Assembly (NCBI RefSeq): GCF_000420945.1 | Contig: NZ_ATVX01000014.1 | Location: 37,675-101,674 of the forward strand | Length of the DNA: 64,000 nt | Direction of reading: 5' to 3' | Source: Butyrivibrio sp. VCB2006 | Lineage (GTDB): Bacteria; Bacillota; Clostridia; Lachnospirales; Lachnospiraceae | Shown: piece after piece, positions 26,364-35,800 of the stretch | Position numbering within the stretch: position 1 is the first letter of the stretch | How the letters are laid out: each line of letters starts with the position of its first letter | Made by a program: the position numbers and the translations under genes | The notes under the pieces: generated by a model | What the model was told of the DNA's origin: nothing | Database searches by the model: none | Seen by the model: the letters and a program-made list of their open reading frames with translations, nothing else

Positions 26364-27626
26364 TTATGAAATTAACAGTACCGCCACATCATTAACATTT
26401 GTTCCTGTGGGGCCGGTCATTATAAGACCATCCACCGCTTTAAGAGCATTGTAGGCGTCGTTATTATCAAGGTATGAGTGTATATCAATACTCTTATTCT
26501 TGAGATCCGTCACCGTCTCACCATCAGCGTATCCGCCTGCTGCATCTGTGGGGCCGTCTGTTCCGTCGCTTCCAAGGGAGAATACTGCTGCATTGGGAAC
26601 ACCGCTCAGTCCAATAGCCGCAGAAAGAGCTATCTCCTGATTACGTCCACCCTTTCCGGTTCCCTTAAGATGAACAACAGTCTCTCCGCCTGCTATATAC
26701 GCAAGCTTACGTCCATCCTTGTGATGAGTTATTGCAATACTGGATAAAAAGCTTCCAGCATCTCTGGCTTCACAGGATAACATATCCGTTAGAACAATCG
26801 GCTCGTAGCCAAGTTCCCCCGCTGCTCTTGCTGCCGCTGTGCAAAGCTCTCTGACCGATCCTGTGATTACAGTAGTTACGTTATCAAGCTCCTTAGGCGT
26901 TTCCTGTGCCAAAAGATTTCTCGCTTTATCAGAAAGCTTCAACCCATATCTGTCAGCTATCTCCAAGGCCTGTTCACAAGTTGAGGTGTCAGGAACTGCC
27001 GGACCGCTGGCAATCATATCAAGAGGATCTCCCAAGATATCACTTAGAACAATACTAAACACCTTAGCCGGAGCAGCTGCCTTAGCAAAGCGTCCTCCCT
27101 TTACGCCGCTAAGTCTTTTTCTGATTGTATTTATCTCAACAATATCTGCCCCGCAAGCAAGGAGCTGCTTAGTGATATCCTGAAGCTCTTCTCCCGGAAT
27201 AAGCGGAGCTTCAAACAATGCACTTCCTCCACCTGACAACAGGAAAAGAACTGTATCCTTTTCGCCAAGGGGTTCCACCAGATCAAGAGCCTTCTTGGTT
27301 GCAGAGAAACTATTCTCATCCGGAACCGGGTGACCAGCCTCGCAGCACTCTACTCCTGGGATATCGCCTTTAACGTGATCATATTTAGTAATTACAATGC
27401 CCCCAACTATTCCTCTGGCTGTAGTCCCATTCTTATCCTGGTTGCCCAAGTCCTCCACTGCCGCAGCCGCCATCTGCCATGCAGCTTTACCAGCTGACAC
27501 AAGAACTAATTTGCCTTCACCAGGTTTGAAATCTTTTAGAGCTCTTTTGACTGCTTCATCTGGAAGAACAGCTTTAATTGATCGCTCTATTATGATGTCT
27601 GCATCTTTTCTAAGTTCTTTATTCAT
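26364..27626 (-). CDS. Glycerate 2-kinase (GckA/TtuD family, MOFRL domain)
   Basis: 420 residues from MNKELRKDAD, with AAAGGAG at a good distance; an earlier in-frame ATG 30 codons upstream was not used. It has the DUF4147 N-terminal domain (VSAGKAAWQMA, GHPVPDENS, FLLSGGGSALFEAP) and the C-terminal MOFRL domain (YIAGGETVVHLKGTGKGGRNQE, given as a landmark near residue 315, and SLGSDGTDGPTDAAGG). The family phosphorylates D-glycerate to 2-phosphoglycerate in the cytoplasm, feeding lower glycolysis. The permease gene upstream on the same strand points to uptake and use of glycerate as a pair. Confidence 0.92.
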   Translation of the reverse strand: MNKELRKDADIIIERSIKAVLPDEAVKRALKDFKPGEGKLVLVSAGKAAWQMAAAAVEDLGNQDKNGTTARGIVGGIVITKYDHVKGDIPGVECCEAGHPVPDENSFSATKKALDLVEPLGEKDTVLFLLSGGGSALFEAPLIPGEELQDITKQLLACGADIVEINTIRKRLSGVKGGRFAKAAAPAKVFSIVLSDILGDPLDMIASGPAVPDTSTCEQALEIADRYGLKLSDKARNLLAQETPKELDNVTTVITGSVRELCTAAARAAGELGYEPIVLTDMLSCEARDAGSFLSSIAITHHKDGRKLAYIAGGETVVHLKGTGKGGRNQEIALSAAIGLSGVPNAAVFSLGSDGTDGPTDAAGGYADGETVTDLKNKSIDIHSYLDNNDAYNALKAVDGLIMTGPTGTNVNDVAVLLIS

Positions 27627-27798
27627 CAGAGCTTCTCCTTTCCCAAAGGCTATTTCCTTATATAGATTGCAATTGGAGCGACATTTAATATTTGTATGCC
27701 GCTCCAATTCACCCAATTTGCAAACAACCGCTTGCCTAAAACTATACTATTTGTTCAAATTACCAAATTGCCAATATAGTTTCTTTGCCAAAAAAATA

Positions 27799-29190
27799 TT
27801 AGTGTAGGAACAGGCTTAGGATTGCAATCTCAATAACTGCTGCTACACCCATGATAAGAGATGCTACAGTCCAGGACTTGTAGCCCTTGTCTGTGGACAT
27901 TGCACCAAAGTTTGTAACAACCCAGTAATAAGAGTCGTTAGCATGTGATACTGTCATAGCACCTGCGCCGATTGCCATGCAAACCAGTGTTACCTGAACA
28001 GGAGTTGTAAATCCAAGAACAGGAAGGAGTGGAGCTACGATTCCGGCTGTGGTTGTAAGCGCAACTGTTGAAGATCCCTGTGCGGATTTGAGGATTGCTG
28101 CAAGCAGGAATGGGAAGAAGATGCCCATTGCTGAAAGAACTGTTGCATGCTCTGAGATATAGTTAACCATATCTGAAGAAGCTATAACCTTACCAAGAAC
28201 ACCGCCTGCTGCTGTTACGAAGAGGATTGGTCCAACTGTCTTTAAGGTATCGTTACAGATATCATAGAATTTCTCCATCTTGCCTGCGCCAAGAAGCTGG
28301 AATACTGCAAAAATAGTACCAACTGCAAGGGCAATAATAGGTGTACCAAGGAATGTGAAAAGACGAGCAACACCGCCTGTCATCTTAGCCATTGATACGA
28401 TTGAAGAAAGAGCCATAAGGATAATAGGAACGATAATTGGAGCAAGAGCTATAAAGCCGTTAGGAAGCTTACCAAATTCAGCTACGAGCTCTTCATAAGT
28501 CTTGGAAACCTCACCGTTATCGGCTTCGTCATCAGCTTTAACCTTGCCACCAATGAACTGTGCATAGAAGTATGCTGCGATAATAGGGAATATTGAGCAA
28601 AGTGCACCGATACCCATTACAAGAAGAAGGTTGTCACCGATGCCCAGTGTATTAGCTGCTGCGATTGGTCCCGGTGTAGGTGGGATGAATACATGTGATG
28701 TGAAAAGACCTGCTGCAAGGCCTACAGACATAGCTACTGAGGAAGCTGCAGTTCTTTTTACAAGCGCCTTACGGATTGGGTTAAGGATTACAAATCCGGA
28801 ATCACAGAAAACAGGAATAGATACAACCCATCCCATAAGTTCCATTGCCAGAACAGGATGCTTTTTGCCAACTATCTTAATAACAATGTCAGCCAGCTTA
28901 AGAGCTGCGCCTGTCTGCTCAAGGATGCTTCCGATAAGAGCGCCCAGGATAATTACGATACCAATGGAAGTAAAGGTTCCTGAGAAGCCCTGGCCAATTA
29001 CTGTGGCAATTCCTGCCTTGGTTGTTCCGTCATCCAGCTTAATGTCGGCAATAGGAATTCCGGCAATAAGACCAAGAACCAGTGAAATCAACATGATAGA
29101 AATGAATGGATGGATCTTGAACTTGGAAATCAGAACAATCATACAGACAATAGCTAGAATGAATACGATAATAAGTGGAAATCCTGTCAT
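27799..29190 (-). CDS. GntP-family permease, probably for glycerate or gluconate
   Basis: 463 residues from MTGFPLIIVFILAIV, with GGGAGGG 7 bases upstream; the open frame extends 49 codons further but without a better start. It is hydrophobic throughout, with about 12-14 membrane helices. Family landmarks are SIMLISLVLGLIAGIP near the N terminus, FTSHVFIPPTPGP in the middle, and LTTTAGIVAPLLP with ANDSYYWVV near the end. GntP proteins are proton symporters for sugar acids. The glycerate kinase gene follows after about 170 bases, so glycerate is the likeliest substrate (inference). Confidence 0.9.
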   Translation of the reverse strand: MTGFPLIIVFILAIVCMIVLISKFKIHPFISIMLISLVLGLIAGIPIADIKLDDGTTKAGIATVIGQGFSGTFTSIGIVIILGALIGSILEQTGAALKLADIVIKIVGKKHPVLAMELMGWVVSIPVFCDSGFVILNPIRKALVKRTAASSVAMSVGLAAGLFTSHVFIPPTPGPIAAANTLGIGDNLLLVMGIGALCSIFPIIAAYFYAQFIGGKVKADDEADNGEVSKTYEELVAEFGKLPNGFIALAPIIVPIILMALSSIVSMAKMTGGVARLFTFLGTPIIALAVGTIFAVFQLLGAGKMEKFYDICNDTLKTVGPILFVTAAGGVLGKVIASSDMVNYISEHATVLSAMGIFFPFLLAAILKSAQGSSTVALTTTAGIVAPLLPVLGFTTPVQVTLVCMAIGAGAMTVSHANDSYYWVVTNFGAMSTDKGYKSWTVASLIMGVAAVIEIAILSLFLH

Positions 29191-29551
29191 GTTTTTACCC
29201 TCCCGACTATTAATGTGTGAAATTACACATATCACTACATTTAGTATAACACCCTGATTTTGTAAGTATATGTTGTATTTGATGATTTTATTGTCTGATA
29301 ATTGTGCATTTTTATATCTTTTGTGTGCTAATGTCATAAATTGTGTATTGTGTCAATTACTGCTTATCGATGATAAAGACCACGCTATTTAGGTACTATG
29401 AATTTAGTAATGAGAATTAATCGCATCTAAGGAATTGTCTTGTCTATCTTATGGATATAAAATGGTACTTATTATGAATATATGATCAGAAACGCGCATA
29501 AGCTGTGACTTTTGTGCGGAAACAGTTTAGGAGCAAATCAAAAGGGTTATT
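29191..29551. other. Intergenic region between divergent GntP and PHP genes
   Basis: No gene is seen. Near the GntP side lie an extended -10 element and a palindrome, described separately. The remainder is AT-rich with several TGTGT/ATTGTGTATTGTGTC stretches (29330-29355) and no convincing promoter for the plus-strand PHP gene. Confidence 0.5.
29213..29251 (-). promoter_or_regulatory. Promoter -10 and operator-like palindrome of the GntP-glycerate kinase unit
   Basis: On the minus strand an extended -10 element TGTTATACT lies at 29243-29251. Just downstream, ATGTGT-N6-ACACAT (29213-29230) is a perfect palindrome resembling a CRP/FNR-superfamily or GntR-type site. Its position, about 10 to 30 bases after the predicted transcription start and before the ribosome binding site, suits a repressor. 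The regulator is unknown. Confidence 0.45.
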
Positions 29552-30319
29552 ATGGAATACATCTATGAAACGCACTTACATACAATAGAGGCCAGCGCCT
29601 GCTCTGATACTCCGGCAAAAGAGTATATTGAGCACATGAAGAAGATTGGCTACAGCGGCATGATTGTTACAGATCACTTTTTTAACGGAAATACAGCTGT
29701 GCCAAGAAGCCTTCCCTGGACTGAATGGGTTGAGCAGTACTGCAAGGGTTACGAACATGCTCTTGAAGCCGCCAAAGATGCTGATTTTGATGTTTTCTTT
29801 GGAGCAGAGGTCTGCTTTCAGGGAGATGAATATCTTTTGTACGGAATAGACAAGGACTGGCTTAAAAAGACGCCTGAGATTCTGGACATGACAAGGCCTG
29901 AGCTCTACACCGCAGTACATGCAATTGGCGGTATTATGCTCCAGGCTCATCCCTACAGAGAAAGAGGATACCTAAACACAATTCATCTGGCACCAAATGA
30001 TGTTGATGGTATAGAGGGCTTCAACGCCGAGAATCCTGATTATCAGAATGCTCTCTGCTATCAGTACGGCTTAGAGCATGGATTTCTCATGAGCGGAGGC
30101 TCCGACATTCACCATTTAACCCAGAAGCACATGGGAGGAATGAGCTTCCCATATAGACTAAATTCTATTCAAGATTATGTAAAAGGATTTCTTGCAGGAG
30201 ACGGAACTCCAGTATTTGTGAGGGATATTACAGACAAAGTTCCATTTTCTCCGGTAGCTGACGAACTGGCTCTCACTGTGATTTCGCAGAAAGAGACTCT
30301 TCCTGTAGTAATCCACTAA
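29552..30319 (+). CDS. PHP-domain metallophosphoesterase
   Basis: 255 residues. PHP metal-ligand motifs are visible: ETHLHT at the N terminus, IVTDHF (about residue 38), GAEVCFQ (about 90), QAHPYRERG (about 132) and GSDIHH (about 190). This group hydrolyses phosphate esters such as histidinol phosphate or nucleoside monophosphates and diphosphates, using two or three metal ions. The substrate cannot be told from sequence; it is too short for a polymerase-associated PHP domain. AGGG precedes the start. Confidence 0.88.
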   Translation: MEYIYETHLHTIEASACSDTPAKEYIEHMKKIGYSGMIVTDHFFNGNTAVPRSLPWTEWVEQYCKGYEHALEAAKDADFDVFFGAEVCFQGDEYLLYGIDKDWLKKTPEILDMTRPELYTAVHAIGGIMLQAHPYRERGYLNTIHLAPNDVDGIEGFNAENPDYQNALCYQYGLEHGFLMSGGSDIHHLTQKHMGGMSFPYRLNSIQDYVKGFLAGDGTPVFVRDITDKVPFSPVADELALTVISQKETLPVVIH

Positions 30320-30406
30320 AAAAGCCAGCGAGGCAGCCAATCATTCTGTTATTCTTTTCTATCTGATAAAAGGCCATAAAGCACATACTTGCACTAAGGA
30401 AATAAA

Positions 30407-31264
30407 ATGAACAAAGAATTCATCGAAGTTACAGATATCAATACTCCCAAGCTGTCCATCTATCATCAGTTTTCGGAGAATCAATTATTTCATATAAATG
30501 AACCGGACCTTGGAATCTTCATCGCGGAGAGTCCCAAGGTTATTGGTCGCGCTTTGAATGCGGGATATGCGCCACTTTCTCTTTTACTTGAGAAAGGGCA
30601 GACTGAAAAAGAAGCTGCAGAGATTGTTAAACGATGCCAAGACATGCCTGTTGATGCATGTAGTAATGCAACAGCTGGTAGCAGCGCTAGTGTCCCAGTT
30701 TACGTGGCTGAGTCATCGATTCTCACTCAGATTACCGGATTCCACTTAACTCGCGGAGTTCTTTGTGCAATGAAGAGAAAAGAACTACCGACAGTTGAAA
30801 GCCTTGTATCAAATGCCCGTCACATTGCAGTTCTTGAGAACGTTACAAATCCGACCAACCTTGGAGCTATCGTTAGGAACGCAGCAGCTCTTGGGCTTGA
30901 TGCAGTTCTTTTTACCCATGGATGTACTGATCCTCTATATCGCCGCGCTGCCAGAGTCAGCATGGGTACTGTATTCCAGATTCCCTGGACATTTCTTCCT
31001 GAAGGCTCAGAAATAGACACATTAAAGGGCCTTGGCTTTAAAACTGTAGCCATGGCCCTTAGAAACGATACAAAAGATATAAGTGATGCTGAACTTAAAT
31101 GTGCTGACAAACTGGCTATTTTTCTTGGAGCAGAAGGTGATGGCCTTCTTCCAGAAACCATTGCAGCCTGTGACTGTTGTGTAAAGATCCCAATGGCTCA
31201 TGGTGTTGATTCTTTAAACGTTGCTGCCTGCAGTGCTGTAGCTTTCTGGGAGCTGGCAAAATGA
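30407..31264 (+). CDS. SpoU/TrmH-family RNA 2'-O-methyltransferase
   Basis: 285 residues. A less conserved N-terminal substrate-binding domain (residues 1-115) is followed by the SPOUT catalytic domain. Motif 1 is NVTNPTNLGAIVRNAAALG (about 146-164), motif 2 is FLGAEGDGL (about 236) and motif 3 is IPMAHGVDSLNVAAC (about 264), which forms the trefoil knot. Such enzymes methylate ribose in tRNA or 23S rRNA; the site is not predictable here. AAGGAA precedes the ATG. It converges with gltD, leaving only 24 bases between stops and no visible terminator. Confidence 0.92.
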   Translation: MNKEFIEVTDINTPKLSIYHQFSENQLFHINEPDLGIFIAESPKVIGRALNAGYAPLSLLLEKGQTEKEAAEIVKRCQDMPVDACSNATAGSSASVPVYVAESSILTQITGFHLTRGVLCAMKRKELPTVESLVSNARHIAVLENVTNPTNLGAIVRNAAALGLDAVLFTHGCTDPLYRRAARVSMGTVFQIPWTFLPEGSEIDTLKGLGFKTVAMALRNDTKDISDAELKCADKLAIFLGAEGDGLLPETIAACDCCVKIPMAHGVDSLNVAACSAVAFWELAK

Positions 31265-31288
31265 CATTGCCCCCGTCCCCTAGGACCC

Positions 31289-32821
31289 CTACAGATTTGT
31301 ATATCCCATCAGATATTCATCAACTTCTTTTGCGCAAGCTCTTCCTTCGGTGATGGCCCATACTACAAGCGACTGTCCACGGTGCATATCGCCGGCGGAG
31401 AACACTTTGGTGCCTTGGATGTGATAGCCGCCGTCTTCGGTAACAACAGTTCCTCTTGGGCTTCTCTTAAGAGAAAAAGCATCGGCAGAATAGTCTTCAC
31501 AGCCAATAAAACCTGCTGCAATCAGGAGAAGGTCACACTTAAGAGTCTTCTCTGAACCTGCAACCTCTGTAAGCTTTCCATCTTTAAAAGCTACCTTTAC
31601 AGTCTCGATATGTTTGATATTTCCCTTCTTATCAGTTGCAACGCTCTTAACTGTAGTCTCATATACTCTTGGATCATCTCCGAAAAGATATATTGCTTCC
31701 TCATGACCATAATCGGTCTTGAGAACCTTGGGCCACTCAGGCCATGGGTTATTTGCTGCGCGCTCTACAGGAGGCTTAGGCATCATCTCAAGAGCCGTAA
31801 CGCTCTTTGCTCCCATTCTTATGACTGTTCCAATACAGTCATTACCCGTATCGCCACCTCCGACTATTACTACGTTCTTGCCTGCTGCGTCGATATAACC
31901 TCCCTGTTTCTTAAGTGCATCTGAAGTAACATCATCTGCCTTCATCAGTGCTTTTGTAGTCTGAGTCAGGAAGTCTACCGCATAATACACTCCGCCAATT
32001 TTCTCAGGATCAGCTGCAGGCAGGGGGCGTGCTTTCTTGGCTCCGCAGCACATAACTACTGCGTCGAACTTCGCAAGTAAATCATCAGATGTCACCGTTT
32101 TACTTGCTTTTTCAGTCTTTCTTTCGGTTACGGACTTGCTGTCTCCAATATTCATTCCTGTATGAAATACAACTCCCTCTGCTTCCATAAGAGCACGTCT
32201 TCTCTTGATGACGGTCTTGTCAAGCTTCATGTTGGGAATTCCATACATTAGAAGACCTCCGATTTCATCTTCTCTTTCGAAGACTTCTACAGTATGTCCT
32301 CTGTGATTAAGTTCGTCAGCAACTGCCAGGCCTGAAGGACCGCTTCCTACAACGGCAACTCTTTTACCACTTCTGATAGAAGGTACCATAGGCTGGATGT
32401 AGCCATTTTCAAAAGCAGTCTCCACCAGATAAAGCTCGTTGTCATGAACCGTTACTGAATCGCCGTACTGTCCGCACATGCATGCCTTCTCGCAAAGGGC
32501 TGGGCAGACTCTTCCGGTAAATTCAGGAAAATTACTGGTCTTGTGAAGTCTTGCAAAAGCGTGCTTATCATGTCCCTTGTATACTTCGTCGTTCCACTCA
32601 GGAATCAGGTTATGAAGTGGACATCCCGTTACCATTCCGCTGAGGTTCATTGCTGACTGGCAGAAGGGAACACCGCAGTTCATACATCTTGATGCCTGCT
32701 GCCGTCTTTCCTCAGTCATGAGTGGTGTGTGAAACTCCTCAAAGGTCTTTATTCTTTCCTTTGGAGGTACATCTCCGTTGTTTTTTCTTTTATATTCAAG
32801 AAATCCTGTATCTTTTCCCAT
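31289..32821 (-). CDS. gltD: Glutamate synthase (NADPH) small subunit
   Basis: 510 residues from MGKDTGFLEYKRKN with AAGGAGG upstream. The N-terminal Fe-S domain has the cysteine motifs RCMNCGVPFCQ, GCPLHNLIPEWN and CPALCEKACMCGQYG. The FAD fold has VAVVGSGPSGLAVADEL, and the NADPH fold has NVVIVGGGDTGNDCIG. The subunit takes electrons from NADPH to the large subunit, which makes two glutamates from glutamine and 2-oxoglutarate. It follows gltB by 13 bases as the last gene of the nitrogen operon. Confidence 0.97.
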   Translation of the reverse strand: MGKDTGFLEYKRKNNGDVPPKERIKTFEEFHTPLMTEERRQQASRCMNCGVPFCQSAMNLSGMVTGCPLHNLIPEWNDEVYKGHDKHAFARLHKTSNFPEFTGRVCPALCEKACMCGQYGDSVTVHDNELYLVETAFENGYIQPMVPSIRSGKRVAVVGSGPSGLAVADELNHRGHTVEVFEREDEIGGLLMYGIPNMKLDKTVIKRRRALMEAEGVVFHTGMNIGDSKSVTERKTEKASKTVTSDDLLAKFDAVVMCCGAKKARPLPAADPEKIGGVYYAVDFLTQTTKALMKADDVTSDALKKQGGYIDAAGKNVVIVGGGDTGNDCIGTVIRMGAKSVTALEMMPKPPVERAANNPWPEWPKVLKTDYGHEEAIYLFGDDPRVYETTVKSVATDKKGNIKHIETVKVAFKDGKLTEVAGSEKTLKCDLLLIAAGFIGCEDYSADAFSLKRSPRGTVVTEDGGYHIQGTKVFSAGDMHRGQSLVVWAITEGRACAKEVDEYLMGYTNL

Positions 32822-32834
32822 CGCGCTATCCTCC

Positions 32835-35800
32835 TTACGTAAGTTCCTTGAAAGCTTCAAGAACTGCAGTATCATGATCAATACCCTGCTCCTCGAGCCT
32901 TCCGATTGCTGTCAGCATCTTCTGATAGTCATTAGGAACGATTTTCTTGAAATCCGGAATATAGCTTTCAAAATCAGACAGGATTTCCTTAGCAAATTCA
33001 GAGTCTGTCTCTTTTACATAGTCCTCAAGGATTCCTCTGAGCTCTGCTATATCATATTTCTCTGTAAGCTCGCAAAGTGATGCCATATCCTTGTTCATAC
33101 GAAGGTAGAGAGTATGTTCTCTATCAAGGACATAAGCAATTCCGCCACTCATACCGGCCGCAAAGTTCTTGCCGGTCATGCCAAGGATTACAGCTCTTCC
33201 GCCGGTCATGTACTCAAGGCCGTGATCGCCGCAGCCTTCTGCTACAGCAACGGCACCGGAGTTTCGTACGCAGAATCTCTCACCTGCAACGCCGCAAACA
33301 TAAGCCTTACCTGCAGTTGCACCGTACAGAGCAACGTTACCTATTATGATATTCTCATGGGCCTTGAAAGTTGCTTTCTCAGAAGGTCTTACAACTACTT
33401 TACCTCCTGACAAGCCCTTTCCAAAACCGTCGTTGGCATCGCCATAAAGTCTAATTGTAACGCCCTTAGGAAGGAATGCACCAAAGGACTGGCCACCACC
33501 ACCCTGAGCTTCTACAACAATACTATCTTCTGCAAGAGTATTCTGGTAATCAGCTGTTACTCTGCTTCCCAGGAGAGTTCCAAAACTTCTGTCGGTACTG
33601 GACACATCTACTTTTACAAGCAGCCTGTTGTCAGCTTGAGCATCCTTCGTCTTACCTGCTTGCTTTCCTGTATAAATCTGCATGCCCAACTTATCTTTGT
33701 TTTTCTCATACGCAGGAATCAGCACCTTTGAATCCAGTGTCTTCTCAAGACCAAAGTTATAAACTTCCTTAGGATCAAAGTGGTTATCTTTCCTGTCAAC
33801 GTAAGCTCTGTCAAGGATACGGCTAAGATCTGCTGCCTCCTTGCGCTTTTTGATATCCATATCACTTCCGCCGTAGGTTCTCATGGCAAGCTTATCTGTT
33901 CTTCCTACCATCTCCTCTACGGTTCTAAAGCCAAGCTGACTCATGATCTCACGAAGCTGTCTTGCCACAAAGAGCATGAAATTCATAACATGCTCTGGCT
34001 TACCCTTAAAGCGCTTTCTAAGTTCCTCATTCTGAGTTGCGATACCAACAGGGCAAGTATCCTTATTGCAGACACGCATCATCATACATCCCATGCATAC
34101 AAGGGGAGCGGTAGCAAATCCAAACTCCTCTGCTCCAAGAAGGGCTGCAATAGCAACATCTCTACCTGTCATGAGTTTACCATCTGTTTCAAGTACAACA
34201 CGACTTCTAAGGCCGTTATCAAGAAGTGACTGATGCGCTTCACTCACACCAAGTTCCCACGGAAGTCCAGCGTGATGAACTGATGAAGAAGGAGCTGCAC
34301 CTGTTCCTCCGTCATATCCCGACACCAAAATTACCTGTGCGCCTGCCTTGGCAACACCTGATGCAATAGTGCCTACACCTGCTTCTGAAACCAGCTTAAC
34401 TGATATTCTTGCCTTATCATTGGCATTTTTAAGGTCATAAATAAGCTGCGCCAGATCCTCAATTGAATAGATATCATGGTGAGGTGGCGGTGAAATAAGG
34501 GCTACGCCTGGAGTTGAGTAACGAGTACTTGCAACCCATGGATATACCTTTTTGCCTGGAAGATGTCCGCCCTCACCGGGCTTAGCTCCCTGAGCCATCT
34601 TGATCTGGATTTCTTTTGCAGACTGCAAATACTGGCTTGTTACACCGAATCTTCCTGATGCCACCTGCTTAACTGCACTGTTTCTCTCTGTTCCAAAGCG
34701 GGCAATATCCTCGCCGCCTTCTCCGGTATTAGACTTGCCTCCAAGTCTGTTCATAGCTATGGCAAGAGTCTCATGGGCCTCCTTGGAAAGAGAGCCGTAG
34801 CTCATTGCTCCTGTCTGGAAACGCTTTACGATTTCCTCTTCGCTTTCAACTTCCTCAATTGGCACCGGCTTATCTGCAGGAACAAATGACAAAAGAGCTC
34901 TCAAGGTATGAGGTCTGTCCTCATCATCCACCATCTGACTGTACTCTTTAAATCTCTCGTAGTCGCCCTCTCTGACTGCTCTCTGAAGAGTAACAATAGT
35001 CTTAGGGCTGTACATATGATCTTCCTTGTCCTCACCGCTTCTAAGTGAATGGAAGCCGATAGAATCAAGGGTAGTATCTGTTGAAAGTCCCAGAGGATCA
35101 AATGCTCTATTATGCCTAAACTCTACGTCCTGGCCGATCTCTGCAATTCCGATTCCGCCTACTCGGCTGGTTGTTCCGGTAAAGTACTTATCCACCAGCT
35201 CTTTTGACAAACCGATTGCTTCAAAGATTCTTGCTGACTGATAGGACTGAAGTGTTGAAATACCCATCTTAGCCGCAATCTTAACAACACCTCCAAGAAG
35301 TGCCTTATTATAATCAGCAATTGCTGTGTGATAGTCCTTATCAAGGATTCCGATATCTATGAGTTCTGCGATACACTCCTGTGCAAGGTAAGGGTGAATA
35401 GCTCTTGCACCAAAACCAAGAAGAGTAGCAATCTGATGAACATCCCTTGGCTCACCACTTTCAAGAATAAGAGAAACCGCAGTACGTCTCTTGGTTCTAA
35501 CCAGATGCTGCTCAACTGAAGATACAGCAAGAAGAGATGGTATTGGCATGTGGTTTTCATCAACTCCCCTGTCTGACAAGATGATGATGTTTACTCCGTC
35601 AGCAACAGCCCTGTCAACAGACACGTCAAGCTGCTCCAATGCTCTTTCAACAGGAGTATTTTTATAATACAAAAGAGAAATCTTTCTAACCTTAAATCCA
35701 GGCTGATCAAGGGCCTCAATCTTCATCAGGTCAACGCCTGTGAGGATAGGATTATTGATCTCCAGAACTCGACAGTTATCACTCTTTTCTTTTAACAGAT

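Noticed and set aside
28631..29257. 208-codon plus-strand open frame
   Set aside because: It is antisense to the GntP permease gene, has no ribosome binding site and no recognisable protein features.
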